The translations under genes and the position numbers were made by a program. The notes under the pieces are model-generated. The model searched no databases, was not told the origin of the DNA, and saw only the letters and a program-made list of their open reading frames with translations. Below are positions 34,257 through 44,227 of a stretch of DNA of 64,000 nucleotides, piece by piece; position 1 is the first letter of the stretch, and every line of letters begins with the position of its first letter. This DNA comes from Acidimicrobiia bacterium (GTDB lineage: Bacteria; Actinomycetota; Acidimicrobiia; Spongiisociales; UBA5794), in assembly GCA_041393965.1 (NCBI GenBank), contig JAWKJB010000003.1:310001-374000 (forward strand), written 5' to 3'.

Positions 34257-34841
34257 TCAGGTTGGTCTGACCGCGTGCACGACGACATCGATGGCGGTCG
34301 CGTCTGCCTCCTCGACGGAGCGTTCACGCTCACCGAGCTCGATGATGTCCAGACCGGTCAACAGCGGTCTGATCTCGTCCTCACGCCACAGCACCTCCGG
34401 ATCCTGGGGACCGCCGTAGCCGAAGCCCAGATTCCGGGCTCCATGCCCCACACCGAACAGGACACCCCCCGGCGCAACCGCTTCAACAGCCATACGAATG
34501 GCGCCGGCGAATGGCTCAGCAGGCAGCTGGAGGTAGAAGACGATCACGAGGTCGAAGCTCTCCTCCGGTTCCCATGTCGTTGCATCGGCGACGAGCCAAG
34601 TGATCGTTGACTGCCCAGCGAGCCTCCGCGCCTTTGCGATTCCCACCGGTGAAAAGTCGATGCCTGTCACCGTCCACCCGTGTCGGGCGAGCCAAATGGC
34701 GTTCCTGCCTTCACCGCATGCGATGTCGAGGGCCGTGCCGGGTTCGAGGCCCTCGACGAGCGGTGGAAGGAACTCGTTGGGACCAGCGGACCAGACGAGC
34801 TCGGATTCGGCGTAGCGATCATCCCATCGGGTGCTGTCCAT
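34257..34841 (-). CDS. Class I SAM-dependent methyltransferase
   Basis: 194 residues. WDDRYAESELVWSAGPNEFL leads to motif I ALDIACGEGRNAIWLARHGW, VTGIDFSP and VADATTWEPEESFDLVIVFY. It looks like a tellurite-resistance/thiopurine methyltransferase-type (TehB-like) enzyme. The ATG at 34841 fits; a longer frame running into the divergent gene is rejected. Substrate unknown. Confidence 0.83.
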   Translation of the reverse strand: MDSTRWDDRYAESELVWSAGPNEFLPPLVEGLEPGTALDIACGEGRNAIWLARHGWTVTGIDFSPVGIAKARRLAGQSTITWLVADATTWEPEESFDLVIVFYLQLPAEPFAGAIRMAVEAVAPGGVLFGVGHGARNLGFGYGGPQDPEVLWREDEIRPLLTGLDIIELGERERSVEEADATAIDVVVHAVRPT

Positions 34842-34872
34842 CGTCGCATCGTACGATGCTCGGGCTGCGAAG

Positions 34873-35499
34873 ATGCAGCCCATGGTCCCATCCACCAAGG
34901 ACAGCGTCACGGTCGACGAGATCGCCTGCCTCTTCGAAGGGCACGACATCGCCTGGTGGGTTGCGGGCGGACTCGCCATCGACGCCTTCCTCGGTTGGCA
35001 GACCCGCGAGCATGCTGATCTCGACATCGAGATCTACCGTGCGGATGCGGAATTGCTCCACGAGATCTTCGCCGGTTGGGAACTGGCGACGGTTACCGAA
35101 GACTCGCTCGACCCGTGGCCGCCTCGAGTCCCGTTGAGCGATGCCGTATACGCGGTGTGCGCGCGACGGGCGTCGACTTCTGCGTGGACGGTGGAAGTCG
35201 TCCTTGCTGACGGTGACGACGCTTTCTGGCGATTCCGTCGTGAGACCGGCATCGTGGTGCCCCGAGATGAGGTGTCCCGCGTCATCGACGCGATTCCCTA
35301 CGGCATGCCCGAGGTCCAGCTTCTGTACAAGGCGCTCAGGCATCGCCGGAAAGACGACCTCGACATGGTCCGTTGCCTGCACCGACTCGAGCGACGCCAA
35401 CTCGAGTGGCTAGCTACGGCGATCGAGCGCCTCGAGCCGTCGCACCCGTGGATCGATCTGATCGCTGCGGCGCTCACCCGCCACACGACTGGTGTGTGA
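34873..35499 (+). CDS. Nucleotidyltransferase-fold protein (aminoglycoside adenylyltransferase-like)
   Basis: About 208 residues. WWVAGGLAIDAFLGWQTREHADLDIEIY contains the GG...D-x-D nucleotidyltransferase core in the arrangement of aminoglycoside 2''-adenylyltransferase-like proteins. C-terminal helical part with LLYKALRHRRKDDLDM. Such genes are common outside resistance contexts, so drug modification should not be assumed. ATG 34873 or 34882 may start it; divergent from the methyltransferase. Confidence 0.72.
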   Translation: MQPMVPSTKDSVTVDEIACLFEGHDIAWWVAGGLAIDAFLGWQTREHADLDIEIYRADAELLHEIFAGWELATVTEDSLDPWPPRVPLSDAVYAVCARRASTSAWTVEVVLADGDDAFWRFRRETGIVVPRDEVSRVIDAIPYGMPEVQLLYKALRHRRKDDLDMVRCLHRLERRQLEWLATAIERLEPSHPWIDLIAAALTRHTTGV

Positions 35500-35523
35500 A
35501 CCCGGTAACCTCTCCATGCGTTC

Positions 35524-35594
35524 GCGGGTGTAGCTCAATGGCAGAGCCCCAGCCTTCCAAGCTGGTTACGCGGGTTCGACTCCCGTCACCCGCT
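35524..35594 (+). tRNA. tRNA-Gly (TCC)
   Basis: Acceptor GCGGGTG/CACCCGC, anticodon stem CCAGC/GCTGG with loop CTTCCAA, T-arm GCGGGTTCGACTCCCGT. 71 nt, discriminator T, no encoded CCA. Confidence 0.93.
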
Positions 35595-35624
35595 CGGCCG
35601 GTGGAAGAAGAACCATCGGGAGTA

Positions 35625-35698
<74 letters not shown>

Positions 35699-35739
35699 CA
35701 TACAAGACCCGTCGGTGGCAAGGGTCGGCTCGTCCCCGC

Positions 35740-35840
35740 GTACCCAGGGTAGACAGACCACCACAGTGGGGGTCTGCAGCCCGCAGAACCGCCACGCAGG
35801 GTTTTCGACGCAACCGACCGACAGTTTGTCGAACATCTCT
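35740..35840. repeat. Dispersed GTACCCAGGGT element, copy B
   Basis: CGCGTACCCAGGGT, GACCACCA, hairpin CAGACC...GGTCTG, GCAGAACCG and TTCGACGCAACCGACCGACA follow in the same order as copy A. The stem sequence differs between copies while pairing is kept. Lies in the gap between tRNA-Arg and a lipoprotein gene. Confidence 0.7.
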
Positions 35841-35903
35841 CGGCGTAGACCTTGCCGTGATGCATCGCTGTGAATGATGCACTGAGAGCTGGAGGTTGCT
35901 CGA

Positions 35904-36434
35904 ATGTTCAGAAATGCAAGCCTGCTGATGGGTCTTGTGCTCGTCGTCACCGCGTGTTCCGGTTCCGATACTGCCGACACAACAACGACATCGTCGACAT
36001 CAACGACCGTGGCACCTGCGACGACGACAACGGCCCAGTCGACCACGACGATCGGCGAGGTCGGAATCGATGTTGAGGCGATCGTGCCCGGGGAGAACCC
36101 AGACGCAGACGCGATCGTCCAGACATACGCAATCGTGTTCGACAGCACGACAACCTTCGAGGAGAAGGCCCCGTTCCTGGTTGATCCTGAGGGACTCGAG
36201 TCAACGGTCGACGCCTACACCGATGCCGGTGCCGCGGTAGGAGGCATCTTCCTTGAGGTGACGGCGGTCGGGATCAGTGACGATCTGGCTTCGGTCAACT
36301 ACGACTTGCTATTCGGCGGGAATGTGTTCCAACCCGATCAGCAGGGTGATGCCGTCCGTGTGGATGGCAGGTGGCAGGTGACGCGCGACTACTTCTGCTC
36401 GATCATGGCGCTTGCACGCGTTCCCTGTTCCTGA
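35904..36434 (+). CDS. Small Thr-rich lipoprotein, function unknown
   Basis: 176 residues. Signal peptide with lipobox VVTAC, a Thr/Ser-rich linker (about residues 24-50) and a compact domain (IVQTYAIVFDSTTTFEEKAPFL ... VDGRWQVTRDYFCSIM) resembling low-molecular-weight mycobacterial antigen (LppA/MTB12-like) proteins. The clear SD GGAGG lies 9 bp before ATG 35904. Two terminal Cys could form a disulfide. Confidence 0.72.
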   Translation: MFRNASLLMGLVLVVTACSGSDTADTTTTSSTSTTVAPATTTTAQSTTTIGEVGIDVEAIVPGENPDADAIVQTYAIVFDSTTTFEEKAPFLVDPEGLESTVDAYTDAGAAVGGIFLEVTAVGISDDLASVNYDLLFGGNVFQPDQQGDAVRVDGRWQVTRDYFCSIMALARVPCS

Positions 36435-36570
36435 GTTTCCACATATTCGGTTCATCGTCCATGGTTGCGCCTGACGCGGCGAATGTGAACCGTGAACTTC
36501 TCCTACACTTCCCCCGCTCGAGCGTTCGGCTTGCAACCGCTCGGTAGCTTTTGCGAGTCCGCTGGAACAT

Positions 36571-36646
36571 GGTGACCGTAGCTCAGTCTGGTGAGAGCAC
36601 CGGGTTGTGGTCCCGGGGGTCGCGGGTTCGAATCCCGTCGGTCACC
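36571..36646 (+). tRNA. tRNA-His (GTG)
   Basis: Acceptor GTGACCG/CGGTCAC with the His-specific extra G at 36570 opposite discriminator C36646. Anticodon loop TTGTGGT. CCA is encoded at 36647-36649, unlike the other tRNAs here. Confidence 0.94.
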
Positions 36647-36658
36647 CCAACGCCGCTG

Positions 36659-36682
36659 GCTCCCCCACATCGGTGGGGGAGC
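36659..36682 (+). terminator. Terminator-like hairpin after tRNA-His
   Basis: Perfect 10-bp stem GCTCCCCCAC/GTGGGGGAGC with ATCG tetraloop, 10 bp after the tRNA and 28 bp before tig. No U-tract. Confidence 0.6.
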
Positions 36683-36710
36683 GGCGCGGTGTCGTCTTCG
36701 AGGAGCGTGT

Positions 36711-38159
36711 GTGAAAACAGAGGTCAAGGAGTCCGGACGGTTCGAGCGAACCCTCACGGTTCGGATCAGTAGCGAGGAGCTCGCGACCGCCAAGAAGAAG
36801 GCGGCAGCGAAGCTCTCGGCTTCGATGAAGATCAAGGGCTTTCGTCCTGGCAAGGCTCCGGTGGCCGTGGTCGAACGGACCGCCGGTGCCGGGTATCTGC
36901 GGTCCGAGGCGATCGAAGAGGCCATCAGGAAGGTCATCCCTGCCGCGATCGATGATGCGGGTCTTGAGCCGGTGACGGTGCCAGCGGTATCGGACATTCG
37001 CGACGAGTTCGACGACGGTACCGTCGAGGTCGATGTCGTGGTGACGCTGTGGCCGGTGCTCGAAGCGCTCCCGGACCTCGGGGATTTCGAGATCGAGGTC
37101 GAACCTGTCGATGTCACCCAGGAGGCCATCGACGAACAGATCGACGCGCTGCGGAACCAATTCGCCGAGCTTGAGGATCACGAAGGCAAACTGTCTGCGG
37201 GCGACTTCGCGATGATCGACATCACCGCCACCGTCGATGGCGAAGAGATCCCCGAGGCAGCGGCACGGGACATGATGTACGAGGTCGGATCGGCGTCGTT
37301 CATCGACGGACTCGATGCGATCCTCGAAGGCGCGTCTGCTGGGAGTACCGTCCATGGCGAGGCAACCCTTCCGGAGGGATACACGGACCACGGCGGCCAG
37401 CGGGTCACCCTCGAGGTGGTGATCAGGGAGGCCAAGAAGAAGACCCTGCCCGATCTCACCGATGAGATGGCTGCCGACGCAACCGAATTCGAGACCGCGG
37501 CCGAGCTGCTCGCAGCGCTCGAACGCAACATGCTTGCGTTCAATATCCACACCCAGCGCAGGGTGCTTCAGGACAAGGTCATTCAATATGTGCTCAACGA
37601 AATCGATCTCGACCTGCCAGAAGCGCTCATCGCCGCGGAGATCCAAGCGAGGGTGCGCAATCTCAGTTCCCGTCTCGAATCCGACCATCTCTCCATCGAG
37701 GACTACCTGCGCATCGTCGGCAAGGATGAGGAGGCGTTCATCGCTGATACGCGTGCCCAGGCCGAGAACGCCCTCGCCACAAGGGTCCTGCTCGAGAGCA
37801 TCGCCGCGATCGAGAACTACGAAGTGACCGATGACGACCTTCGTGACCAGATTCGTTCCATGCTGCAGGGACAGGAAGCCGATGTCGACGCGATCCTCGA
37901 GGTCTGGAAGTCCGGTGGTCAAGTTGAGTCGCTGACCGGTGATATCCTCCGCGACAAGGCACTGCTGAGCCTGATCGAATCGGCGACTCCCGTCGACTCG
38001 GATGGCAACGCCGTCGATCTGACCCCGGTCGAGATCGATGAGCCGCAACAAGAGAACCCACAGAACCCAGATCAAGACCCCACCGACGGTGTCGGGGAGG
38101 ATGATGACCCTTCCCCCGAACCCGAGGATGCGCCGAACGAGCCGGAGGAATCACTATGA
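36711..38159 (+). CDS. tig: Trigger factor
   Basis: Ribosome-associated chaperone with peptidyl-prolyl isomerase activity. The ribosome-binding signature GFRPGKAP is at residues ~43-50; the FKBP-type PPIase domain spans about 150-240 and the helical C domain follows. GTG 36711 has GAGGAG upstream. 482 residues, with an acidic Pro/Glu/Asp-rich tail of about 45 residues beyond the usual end. It overlaps clpP by 4 bp, the classic tig-clpP-clpX order. Confidence 0.96.
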   Translation: MKTEVKESGRFERTLTVRISSEELATAKKKAAAKLSASMKIKGFRPGKAPVAVVERTAGAGYLRSEAIEEAIRKVIPAAIDDAGLEPVTVPAVSDIRDEFDDGTVEVDVVVTLWPVLEALPDLGDFEIEVEPVDVTQEAIDEQIDALRNQFAELEDHEGKLSAGDFAMIDITATVDGEEIPEAAARDMMYEVGSASFIDGLDAILEGASAGSTVHGEATLPEGYTDHGGQRVTLEVVIREAKKKTLPDLTDEMAADATEFETAAELLAALERNMLAFNIHTQRRVLQDKVIQYVLNEIDLDLPEALIAAEIQARVRNLSSRLESDHLSIEDYLRIVGKDEEAFIADTRAQAENALATRVLLESIAAIENYEVTDDDLRDQIRSMLQGQEADVDAILEVWKSGGQVESLTGDILRDKALLSLIESATPVDSDGNAVDLTPVEIDEPQQENPQNPDQDPTDGVGEDDDPSPEPEDAPNEPEESL

Positions 38160-38764
38160 GCTATCTCGTCCCAACGGTTGTCGAACAGACCCCACGCGGT
38201 GAACGAGCCTTCGACATCTACAGCCGCCTCCTCAAGGACCGCATCATCTTCCTCGGGACGCCGATCGATGACGGTGTCGCGAACATCATCATGGCCCAGC
38301 TGCTCCACCTCGAAGGCGAGGATCCCGACAAGGACATCAACCTGTACATCAACTCGCCGGGTGGCTCCACCTACGCGTTGATGGCGATCTACGACACGAT
38401 GCAGTTCATCAAGCCCGATGTCGCAACCTACTGTATGGGGTTGGCGGCATCCGCAGCTGCGGTCCTGCTCGCGGCCGGGGCGAAGGGCAAACGGTATGCG
38501 CTCCCACACAGCCGCATCATGATCCACCAGCCCCATGTGTCGGGTGTCGGAGGCCAGGCAACCGACATCGAGATCCACGCACGCGAGATCCTCAAGACGC
38601 GTGAAGAGATCAACCTGATCCTTGTGGAGCACACCGGCCAGCCGCTTGAGGTGGTCGAAGTCGACACCGAACGCGACTTTTGGCTCGGACCTGACGAAGC
38701 CATCGAGTACGGTGTGGTTGACTCGATGTTGACGGGTCGTCAACTCGAAGCCGTCTCCAGCTAG
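38156..38764 (+). CDS. clpP: ATP-dependent Clp protease proteolytic subunit
   Basis: Serine peptidase barrel subunit that degrades unfolded and SsrA-tagged proteins with ClpX. Ser99 (MGLAASAAA), His124 (MIHQP) and the Asp of DTERDFW form the triad. 202 residues. Many Actinobacteria have clpP1-clpP2 in tandem; only one copy is here, directly before clpX. Confidence 0.96.
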   Translation: MSYLVPTVVEQTPRGERAFDIYSRLLKDRIIFLGTPIDDGVANIIMAQLLHLEGEDPDKDINLYINSPGGSTYALMAIYDTMQFIKPDVATYCMGLAASAAAVLLAAGAKGKRYALPHSRIMIHQPHVSGVGGQATDIEIHAREILKTREEINLILVEHTGQPLEVVEVDTERDFWLGPDEAIEYGVVDSMLTGRQLEAVSS

Positions 38765-38773
38765 GGGAGCACC

Positions 38774-40048
38774 GTGGCGAAATACGAGGGATCCGAGCTG
38801 CTCAAGTGCAGTTTCTGTGGAAAGTCGCAGAAACAGGTCAAGAAGCTGATCGCCGGCCCGGGCGTCTACATCTGCGACGAGTGCATCGAGCTGTGCAACG
38901 AGATCATCGAAGAGGAGCTCTCTGGCACCCAGGAAGTCGAGTTCGCCGAGCTTCCCAGGCCGCATGAGATCTACGAATTCCTCGAGGAGTATGTCGTCGG
39001 GCAATCCCAGGCAAAGAAGGTTCTCTCGGTTGCCGTGTACAACCACTACAAGCGGGTGAGGGCAGGAGAACGATCCACCGACGACGATGTGGAGTTGCAG
39101 AAGTCGAACATCCTGATGATCGGCCCGACCGGTTCGGGCAAGACGCTGATGGCCCAGACGCTCGCCAAGCTGCTCAATGTCCCGTTCGCGATCGCCGACG
39201 CAACGGCCCTGACCGAGGCCGGCTATGTCGGGGAGGATGTGGAAAACATCCTCCTCAAGATCATCACCGCTGCGGACTTCGACACGAAACGAGCCGAGCA
39301 GGGGATCATCTACATCGACGAGATCGACAAGATCGCACGCAAGGCCGAGAACCCTTCGATCACACGCGATGTGTCCGGTGAGGGTGTCCAGCAGGCACTC
39401 TTGAAGATCCTCGAGGGTTCCGTTGCCTCGGTACCACCCCAGGGAGGCCGCAAACACCCCCACCAGGAGCTGATCCAGGTCGACACGACCAACATGCTGT
39501 TCATCTGCGGTGGTGCGTTCGCAGGGCTCGAAGAGGTGATCGCGAAGCGGGTCGGCGGCTCCGCGATCGGCTTCGGCGCCGATGTGAAATCCAAGGAACA
39601 GGCGCGGGCCGCCGACATCATCGACAAGGTGATGCCGGAGGACCTCATCAGCTACGGCCTCATCCCGGAGTTCATCGGGCGTTTGCCCGTGATGACCACC
39701 GTTGCCGATCTCGATAAGGAATCGCTCGTGAGGGTCCTCACCGAGCCGAGGAACGCCATCACCAAACAGTATGCGCGGTTTTTCGAGATGGACGGTGTCG
39801 AATTGGTCATCACCGACGATGCTTTGGTTGCCATCGCCGAACAGGCCATGAAACGCGGAACCGGAGCCAGAGGGCTTCGCGCCATCATGGAAGAGGTCCT
39901 GCTCGACACGATGTACGAACTGCCGTCGCGTACCGATGTCGCCCGTGTCGTGATCGACGGCGATGTGGTGCGCGAGCGGGTCAACCCGACGCTTGTACCG
40001 ATCCAAGATGTGGTGGCGTCGGACCTCCCAGAAGAACGCACCGCGTAG
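38774..40048 (+). CDS. clpX: ATP-dependent Clp protease ATP-binding subunit ClpX
   Basis: AAA+ unfoldase. An N-terminal C4 zinc finger (CSFCGKSQ ... CDECIELC) is followed by Walker A GPTGSGKT, Walker B IIYIDEIDK and pore loop GYVGEDVE. 424 residues, GTG start. Its partner clpP is 9 bp upstream and the LAA-ended tmRNA tag is a standard substrate. Confidence 0.97.
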   Translation: MAKYEGSELLKCSFCGKSQKQVKKLIAGPGVYICDECIELCNEIIEEELSGTQEVEFAELPRPHEIYEFLEEYVVGQSQAKKVLSVAVYNHYKRVRAGERSTDDDVELQKSNILMIGPTGSGKTLMAQTLAKLLNVPFAIADATALTEAGYVGEDVENILLKIITAADFDTKRAEQGIIYIDEIDKIARKAENPSITRDVSGEGVQQALLKILEGSVASVPPQGGRKHPHQELIQVDTTNMLFICGGAFAGLEEVIAKRVGGSAIGFGADVKSKEQARAADIIDKVMPEDLISYGLIPEFIGRLPVMTTVADLDKESLVRVLTEPRNAITKQYARFFEMDGVELVITDDALVAIAEQAMKRGTGARGLRAIMEEVLLDTMYELPSRTDVARVVIDGDVVRERVNPTLVPIQDVVASDLPEERTA

Positions 40049-40049
40049 G

Positions 40050-40070
40050 ATCGACCTCGGTGCGGTCGAT
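40050..40070 (+). terminator. Hairpin after clpX
   Basis: ATCGACC/GGTCGAT, 7-bp perfect stem with 7-nt loop, immediately after the clpX stop. The rest of the gap to valS (40071-40175) shows no recognisable riboswitch or T-box. Confidence 0.5.
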
Positions 40071-40175
40071 GACCCCGCACATGCCCCACGACCCGATTGC
40101 GGACCCCGCCGAATGGCGTCGTCGGATCGTCATTACACTCCTGTGCCGCGGAGGACGAAGTGAGCGAAGGCCGTG

Positions 40176-42773
40176 ATGAACCCAACGTATCAGCCCGACG
40201 AGGTGGAATCGCGGTGGTACAGGGTCTGGGAGGAGTCCGGCTCGTTCCGTCCTGAGGTCAACCCCGACGGTGAGCCGTTCTGCATGGTCATCCCCCCGCC
40301 CAATGTCACGGGTGTGCTGCACATGGGGCACGCCCTCGACCACGCGATGCAAGATGTGATCATTCGTCGGAAGCGCATGCAGGGGTTCGCGGCCCTGTGG
40401 TTGCCGGGAACCGATCACGCCGGCATCGCGACACAGAATGTGGTCGAGCGCGAACTCCGCAACGAGGGCATGACCCGGCATGACCTGGGGCGCGAGGCGT
40501 TCGTCGAACAGGTGTGGGCATGGAAGGCCAGGTCGGGGAACACGATCGCAACGCAGATGCGGCGCCTCGGCAACTCGACGGATTGGAGCCGCGAGCGCTT
40601 CACCTTCGATGAGGGACTCAGCACCGCGGTGCGCAAGGTGTTCGTCGACCTGTACCACGAGGGGCTTGCGTACCGCGCCAACCGGATCATCAACTGGTGT
40701 CCGCGGTGCCACACCGCCCTTTCCGATATCGAGGTCGAACACCATGAGGTCGCAGGAACCCTGACCCACATCAGGTACCCGTACGCCGACGGATCCGGTC
40801 ACCTCACCGTGGCAACGACCCGGCCCGAGACCATGCTCGGCGACACCGCCGTTGCGGTGCATCCCGATGATGATCGGTATCGGGAAGCAGTCGGTTCGAC
40901 CGTCGTGCTGCCGTTGATGGACCGCGAGATCCCGGTGATCGCCGATGATGCGGTCGAATACGAATTCGGCACGGGCGCGGTCAAGGTGACGCCTGCCCAC
41001 GATCCCGTCGACTTCGAGATCGGGGAGCGTCACGGGCTTCCTTCGATCATCGTGATCGACACGGAGGCACGGATCAACGAGAACGGGGGCACCTTTGCCG
41101 GCATGGATCGCTTCGCAGCTCGTGCGGCGATCGTGTCCCGACTCGGCGAGGTCGGTGCGATCGACAAGGTCGAGGAGCATCACCATTCCGTTGGCCACTG
41201 CTCCAGATGTAACACGGTCGTTGAGCCGGTCTTGTCGCTCCAGTGGTTCGTGAAGGTCGAGCCACTCGTCAAGCCTGCAATCAGGGCGGTCAAGGACGGC
41301 GAGGCGCGGTTCATCCCGCACCGGTGGGAGAAGACCTACTTCCACTGGATGGAGAACCTCAGGGACTGGTGTGTGAGCCGTCAACTCTGGTGGGGACACC
41401 GCATCCCTGCCTGGTACTGCGACGGATGCGACGAGACGATCGTGTCAATGGACGATCCGGTGGCGTGCCCCGCGTGCGGTTCGTCGGAGCTGCATCAGGA
41501 CCCAGATGTGCTCGATACCTGGTTCTCGTCGGCGCTGTGGCCTTTCAGCACACTGGGTTGGCCGGAGGAAACCGACGACCTTGCTCGCTTCTATCCGACG
41601 AACACGCTCGTGACCGGCTTCGACATCATCTTCTTCTGGGTTGCTCGGATGCTGAAGATGGGGCTCCATTTCACGGGCAAGGCACCGTTCAGCGACATCG
41701 TCATCCACGGGATGGTGCGCGACATGGACGGCGTCAAGATGTCGAAGTCGTCAGGGAATGCACTCGATCCCCTCGAGCTCGCTGACGAGTACGGTGCAGA
41801 TTCGGTGCGCCTCGCGCTGATCCAGGCAGCCTCACCCGGTCATGACATCCCACTCAACACCGAGTGGGTGGATGCGGCAAGGCGGTTCGGCAACAAGCTG
41901 TGGAACGCGCTGCGCTTCGCCGTCGAGTTCATGGAGGTCACCGAAGTCCCACCAAACGGCGGCTATCCGGCCCAACCGGGACCCCAGGACGCCTGGATCC
42001 TGTCGCGGCTGCACGAGGTGGTCGGGCAGGTCGATGCCCTCCTCGACGAGTACCGCCTCTCGGACGCCTACGGCGTGGTGTACAACTTCGCGTGGGCAGA
42101 GGTGTTCGACTGGTATCTCGAAATGGCCAAGGCGGTCGCCACCGACGAGGTCGACGGCCCCCGCATGCGCCAGACGCTCGGTGTCGTGCTGCGGGATGTG
42201 CTCAAGCTGTTCCATCCCGCTATCCCGTTTGTCACTGAGGAGCTCTGGCGCCATCTCGGTGACCGAACCACCCTCTTGGTGACGGCACCGTGGCCGGACC
42301 CACCGTCGTATGACGCACCGACCGAGATCGCGTCGCTTCGCGATGTTGTAACCGGGATCAGGCAGTTCCGTTCCCAGCACCAGATCTCGCCGAAGACACC
42401 GATCCCCGTGATCGCCGTCGACGATGGTTCGTTGCCGCCATGGTGGATGCGACAGGCTGCGTCGTTGGCGAACGCGTTGCCTCGAAGTGGCCGACGACCG
42501 GACCCGATCACCGGGCACTCGCGCCTTTCGGGAGCCGATGTGGAGGCCTACATCCCGCTCGAGGGACTGGTCGACATCGAAGCCGAGCGGCCGAGGGTGA
42601 AGAAGGTCATCGATGAGCTTGAGGCAAACCTTGCACGGTCCAAAGCCAAGCTCGACAATCCCCAGTTTGTCGACCGCGCGCCGGGGGAAGTCGTTGACGC
42701 CGAACGGGAACGAATCGAGGACCTCGGTACCGAGCTCGTCAAACAACGCGCCTTGCTCGCCGAACTCGGCTGA
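40176..42773 (+). CDS. valS: Valyl-tRNA synthetase
   Basis: Class Ia synthetase of 865 residues. HMGHALDHAMQD carries the HIGH motif and KMSKSSGNALDP the KMSKS motif. The CP1 editing domain lies at about 190-350, and a C-terminal coiled-coil arm is present (VKKVIDELEANLARSKAKL). ATG 40176 is preceded by an in-frame GTG. The fifth codon region contains a rare ACGT word. Confidence 0.96.
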   Translation: MNPTYQPDEVESRWYRVWEESGSFRPEVNPDGEPFCMVIPPPNVTGVLHMGHALDHAMQDVIIRRKRMQGFAALWLPGTDHAGIATQNVVERELRNEGMTRHDLGREAFVEQVWAWKARSGNTIATQMRRLGNSTDWSRERFTFDEGLSTAVRKVFVDLYHEGLAYRANRIINWCPRCHTALSDIEVEHHEVAGTLTHIRYPYADGSGHLTVATTRPETMLGDTAVAVHPDDDRYREAVGSTVVLPLMDREIPVIADDAVEYEFGTGAVKVTPAHDPVDFEIGERHGLPSIIVIDTEARINENGGTFAGMDRFAARAAIVSRLGEVGAIDKVEEHHHSVGHCSRCNTVVEPVLSLQWFVKVEPLVKPAIRAVKDGEARFIPHRWEKTYFHWMENLRDWCVSRQLWWGHRIPAWYCDGCDETIVSMDDPVACPACGSSELHQDPDVLDTWFSSALWPFSTLGWPEETDDLARFYPTNTLVTGFDIIFFWVARMLKMGLHFTGKAPFSDIVIHGMVRDMDGVKMSKSSGNALDPLELADEYGADSVRLALIQAASPGHDIPLNTEWVDAARRFGNKLWNALRFAVEFMEVTEVPPNGGYPAQPGPQDAWILSRLHEVVGQVDALLDEYRLSDAYGVVYNFAWAEVFDWYLEMAKAVATDEVDGPRMRQTLGVVLRDVLKLFHPAIPFVTEELWRHLGDRTTLLVTAPWPDPPSYDAPTEIASLRDVVTGIRQFRSQHQISPKTPIPVIAVDDGSLPPWWMRQAASLANALPRSGRRPDPITGHSRLSGADVEAYIPLEGLVDIEAERPRVKKVIDELEANLARSKAKLDNPQFVDRAPGEVVDAERERIEDLGTELVKQRALLAELG

Positions 42774-42777
42774 TCCG

Positions 42778-44142
42778 ATGGAACAGCCCTCCATCATCAC
42801 GACCCGCGAGCAGGCCGAAGCGTTCCTCGATGCCCGCATCGGTGCAGGGGTCCGTCCCGGGCTCGAACGCATCTCCGGCCTGCTTGAGTTGATGGGGAAC
42901 CCCCACAAGGCTTATCCGTCGATTCACATCGCGGGAACCAACGGCAAGACGACCGTGGCGCGGATGGTGCAGCAGATACTCGGTGCCCACGGGCTCGCAA
43001 CCGGAGGATTCACCTCACCGCATCTCGGAAGCGTCGAGGAGCGCTTCGCTATCCACGGCGAGACGGTCGAGCCGGAGGAGTTCACCAAGGCCGTCGCCGA
43101 CATCGCATGGTTTGTCGAGCGGTACGAAACCGACACCGACACTACGGTGACCTACTTCGAGGTCACCGTGGCGCTCGCCTTCTCCATGTTCGCCGCCAGA
43201 GCCGTCGACGCGGCCGTTGTCGAGGTTGGCCTCGGGGGACGGCTTGACGCGACCAATGTCGTGGACGCCGATGTGTCGATTGTGACCGGCGTCGACATCG
43301 ACCACACGGAATACCTCGGGTCGACCGTTGTCGACATTGCAACCGAGAAGATGGCGATCCTCAAACAGGGAGGAACGCTCGTGACCGGACCGCTCCCTGC
43401 CGACGCGATCGGTGTTGCTGCCTCCCGAGTCGAGGCGGCAAGGGCCAACTGGATTCGGCACGGATTCGATTTTTCCGTGACGGACGCGACCCTCGCCGTT
43501 GGCGGCTGGCGCTGCTCGGTCGCCGGTGTGCACGGGGACTACGACGGACTGTATCTGCCCCTCCATGGGCGTCACCAGGTCGAGCACCTCGCCCTGTCGG
43601 TGGCGTCGTGCGAGATGTTGCTCGGACGGGAACTCGACCACGACGCCCTTGTGCTTGCGGTGGAATCGGTGACTTCGCCCGGACGGCTCGAAGTCGTGCG
43701 GAGGCGTCCCGTTGTGTTGCTCGACGGAGCGCACAACGCTCAGGGATTCCGAGGCCTTGCAGCGACGATCGACGATGAGTTCCCTGCGATGGAGTGGAGG
43801 ATGGTCCTCGGCATTCGGGGCGAACGATCCGTTGAGTCCCTCATTGCCCCGCTCGTCGGCCAGGTTTGCAAGGTGTATGCAACTGCGGCGAACGATGAGA
43901 GTGCGATCGCCCCCGATGTCATTGCCGCCGCGGCGGCCGATGTGCTCGAGGTGCCAGCTGCTGCCTATGAGCGATCCGAACAGGCGCTTGCCGATGCGGT
44001 TGCCGACGCAGGCGTCGATGGCGGCGTGATTGTCACGGGTTCGTTGTATCTCGTTGGGGAAGTGCGGCATCTCTTCGAAGTCGCGGTGGACGCGTCTGCC
44101 GGGGCACATCTGCGTTTCGAACCCGAGGTTCTCGACGACTGA
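42778..44142 (+). CDS. folC: Folylpolyglutamate synthase/dihydrofolate synthase
   Basis: Mur-ligase family enzyme adding glutamate to (dihydro)folate. P-loop IAGTNGKTT, FTSPHLGSVEERF, AAVVEVGLGGRLDATN and LLDGAHNAQG are the FolC signatures. 454 residues. Starts 4 bp after the valS stop; followed by ndk, as commonly found. Confidence 0.95.
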   Translation: MEQPSIITTREQAEAFLDARIGAGVRPGLERISGLLELMGNPHKAYPSIHIAGTNGKTTVARMVQQILGAHGLATGGFTSPHLGSVEERFAIHGETVEPEEFTKAVADIAWFVERYETDTDTTVTYFEVTVALAFSMFAARAVDAAVVEVGLGGRLDATNVVDADVSIVTGVDIDHTEYLGSTVVDIATEKMAILKQGGTLVTGPLPADAIGVAASRVEAARANWIRHGFDFSVTDATLAVGGWRCSVAGVHGDYDGLYLPLHGRHQVEHLALSVASCEMLLGRELDHDALVLAVESVTSPGRLEVVRRRPVVLLDGAHNAQGFRGLAATIDDEFPAMEWRMVLGIRGERSVESLIAPLVGQVCKVYATAANDESAIAPDVIAAAAADVLEVPAAAYERSEQALADAVADAGVDGGVIVTGSLYLVGEVRHLFEVAVDASAGAHLRFEPEVLDD

Positions 44143-44227
44143 GCGCAGTGTCGTGACTCGGTGCCGGTAGTCGGCAGGCGGTCGATACCCTCTCCGCACC
44201 TTTCGCCGTGCATTCAAGGGGAGCGTC

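Noticed and set aside
34841..35027. N-terminal extension of the methyltransferase to 35027
   Set aside because: Runs antisense through the divergent nucleotidyltransferase; ATG 34841 gives the normal family start.
34873..35499. Antibiotic-resistance gene call
   Set aside because: Only the generic nucleotidyltransferase core is visible; such genes are frequent without resistance function.
38072..40006. 644-residue antisense ORF opposite clpP/clpX
   Set aside because: Mirror of codon bias of two unambiguous genes.
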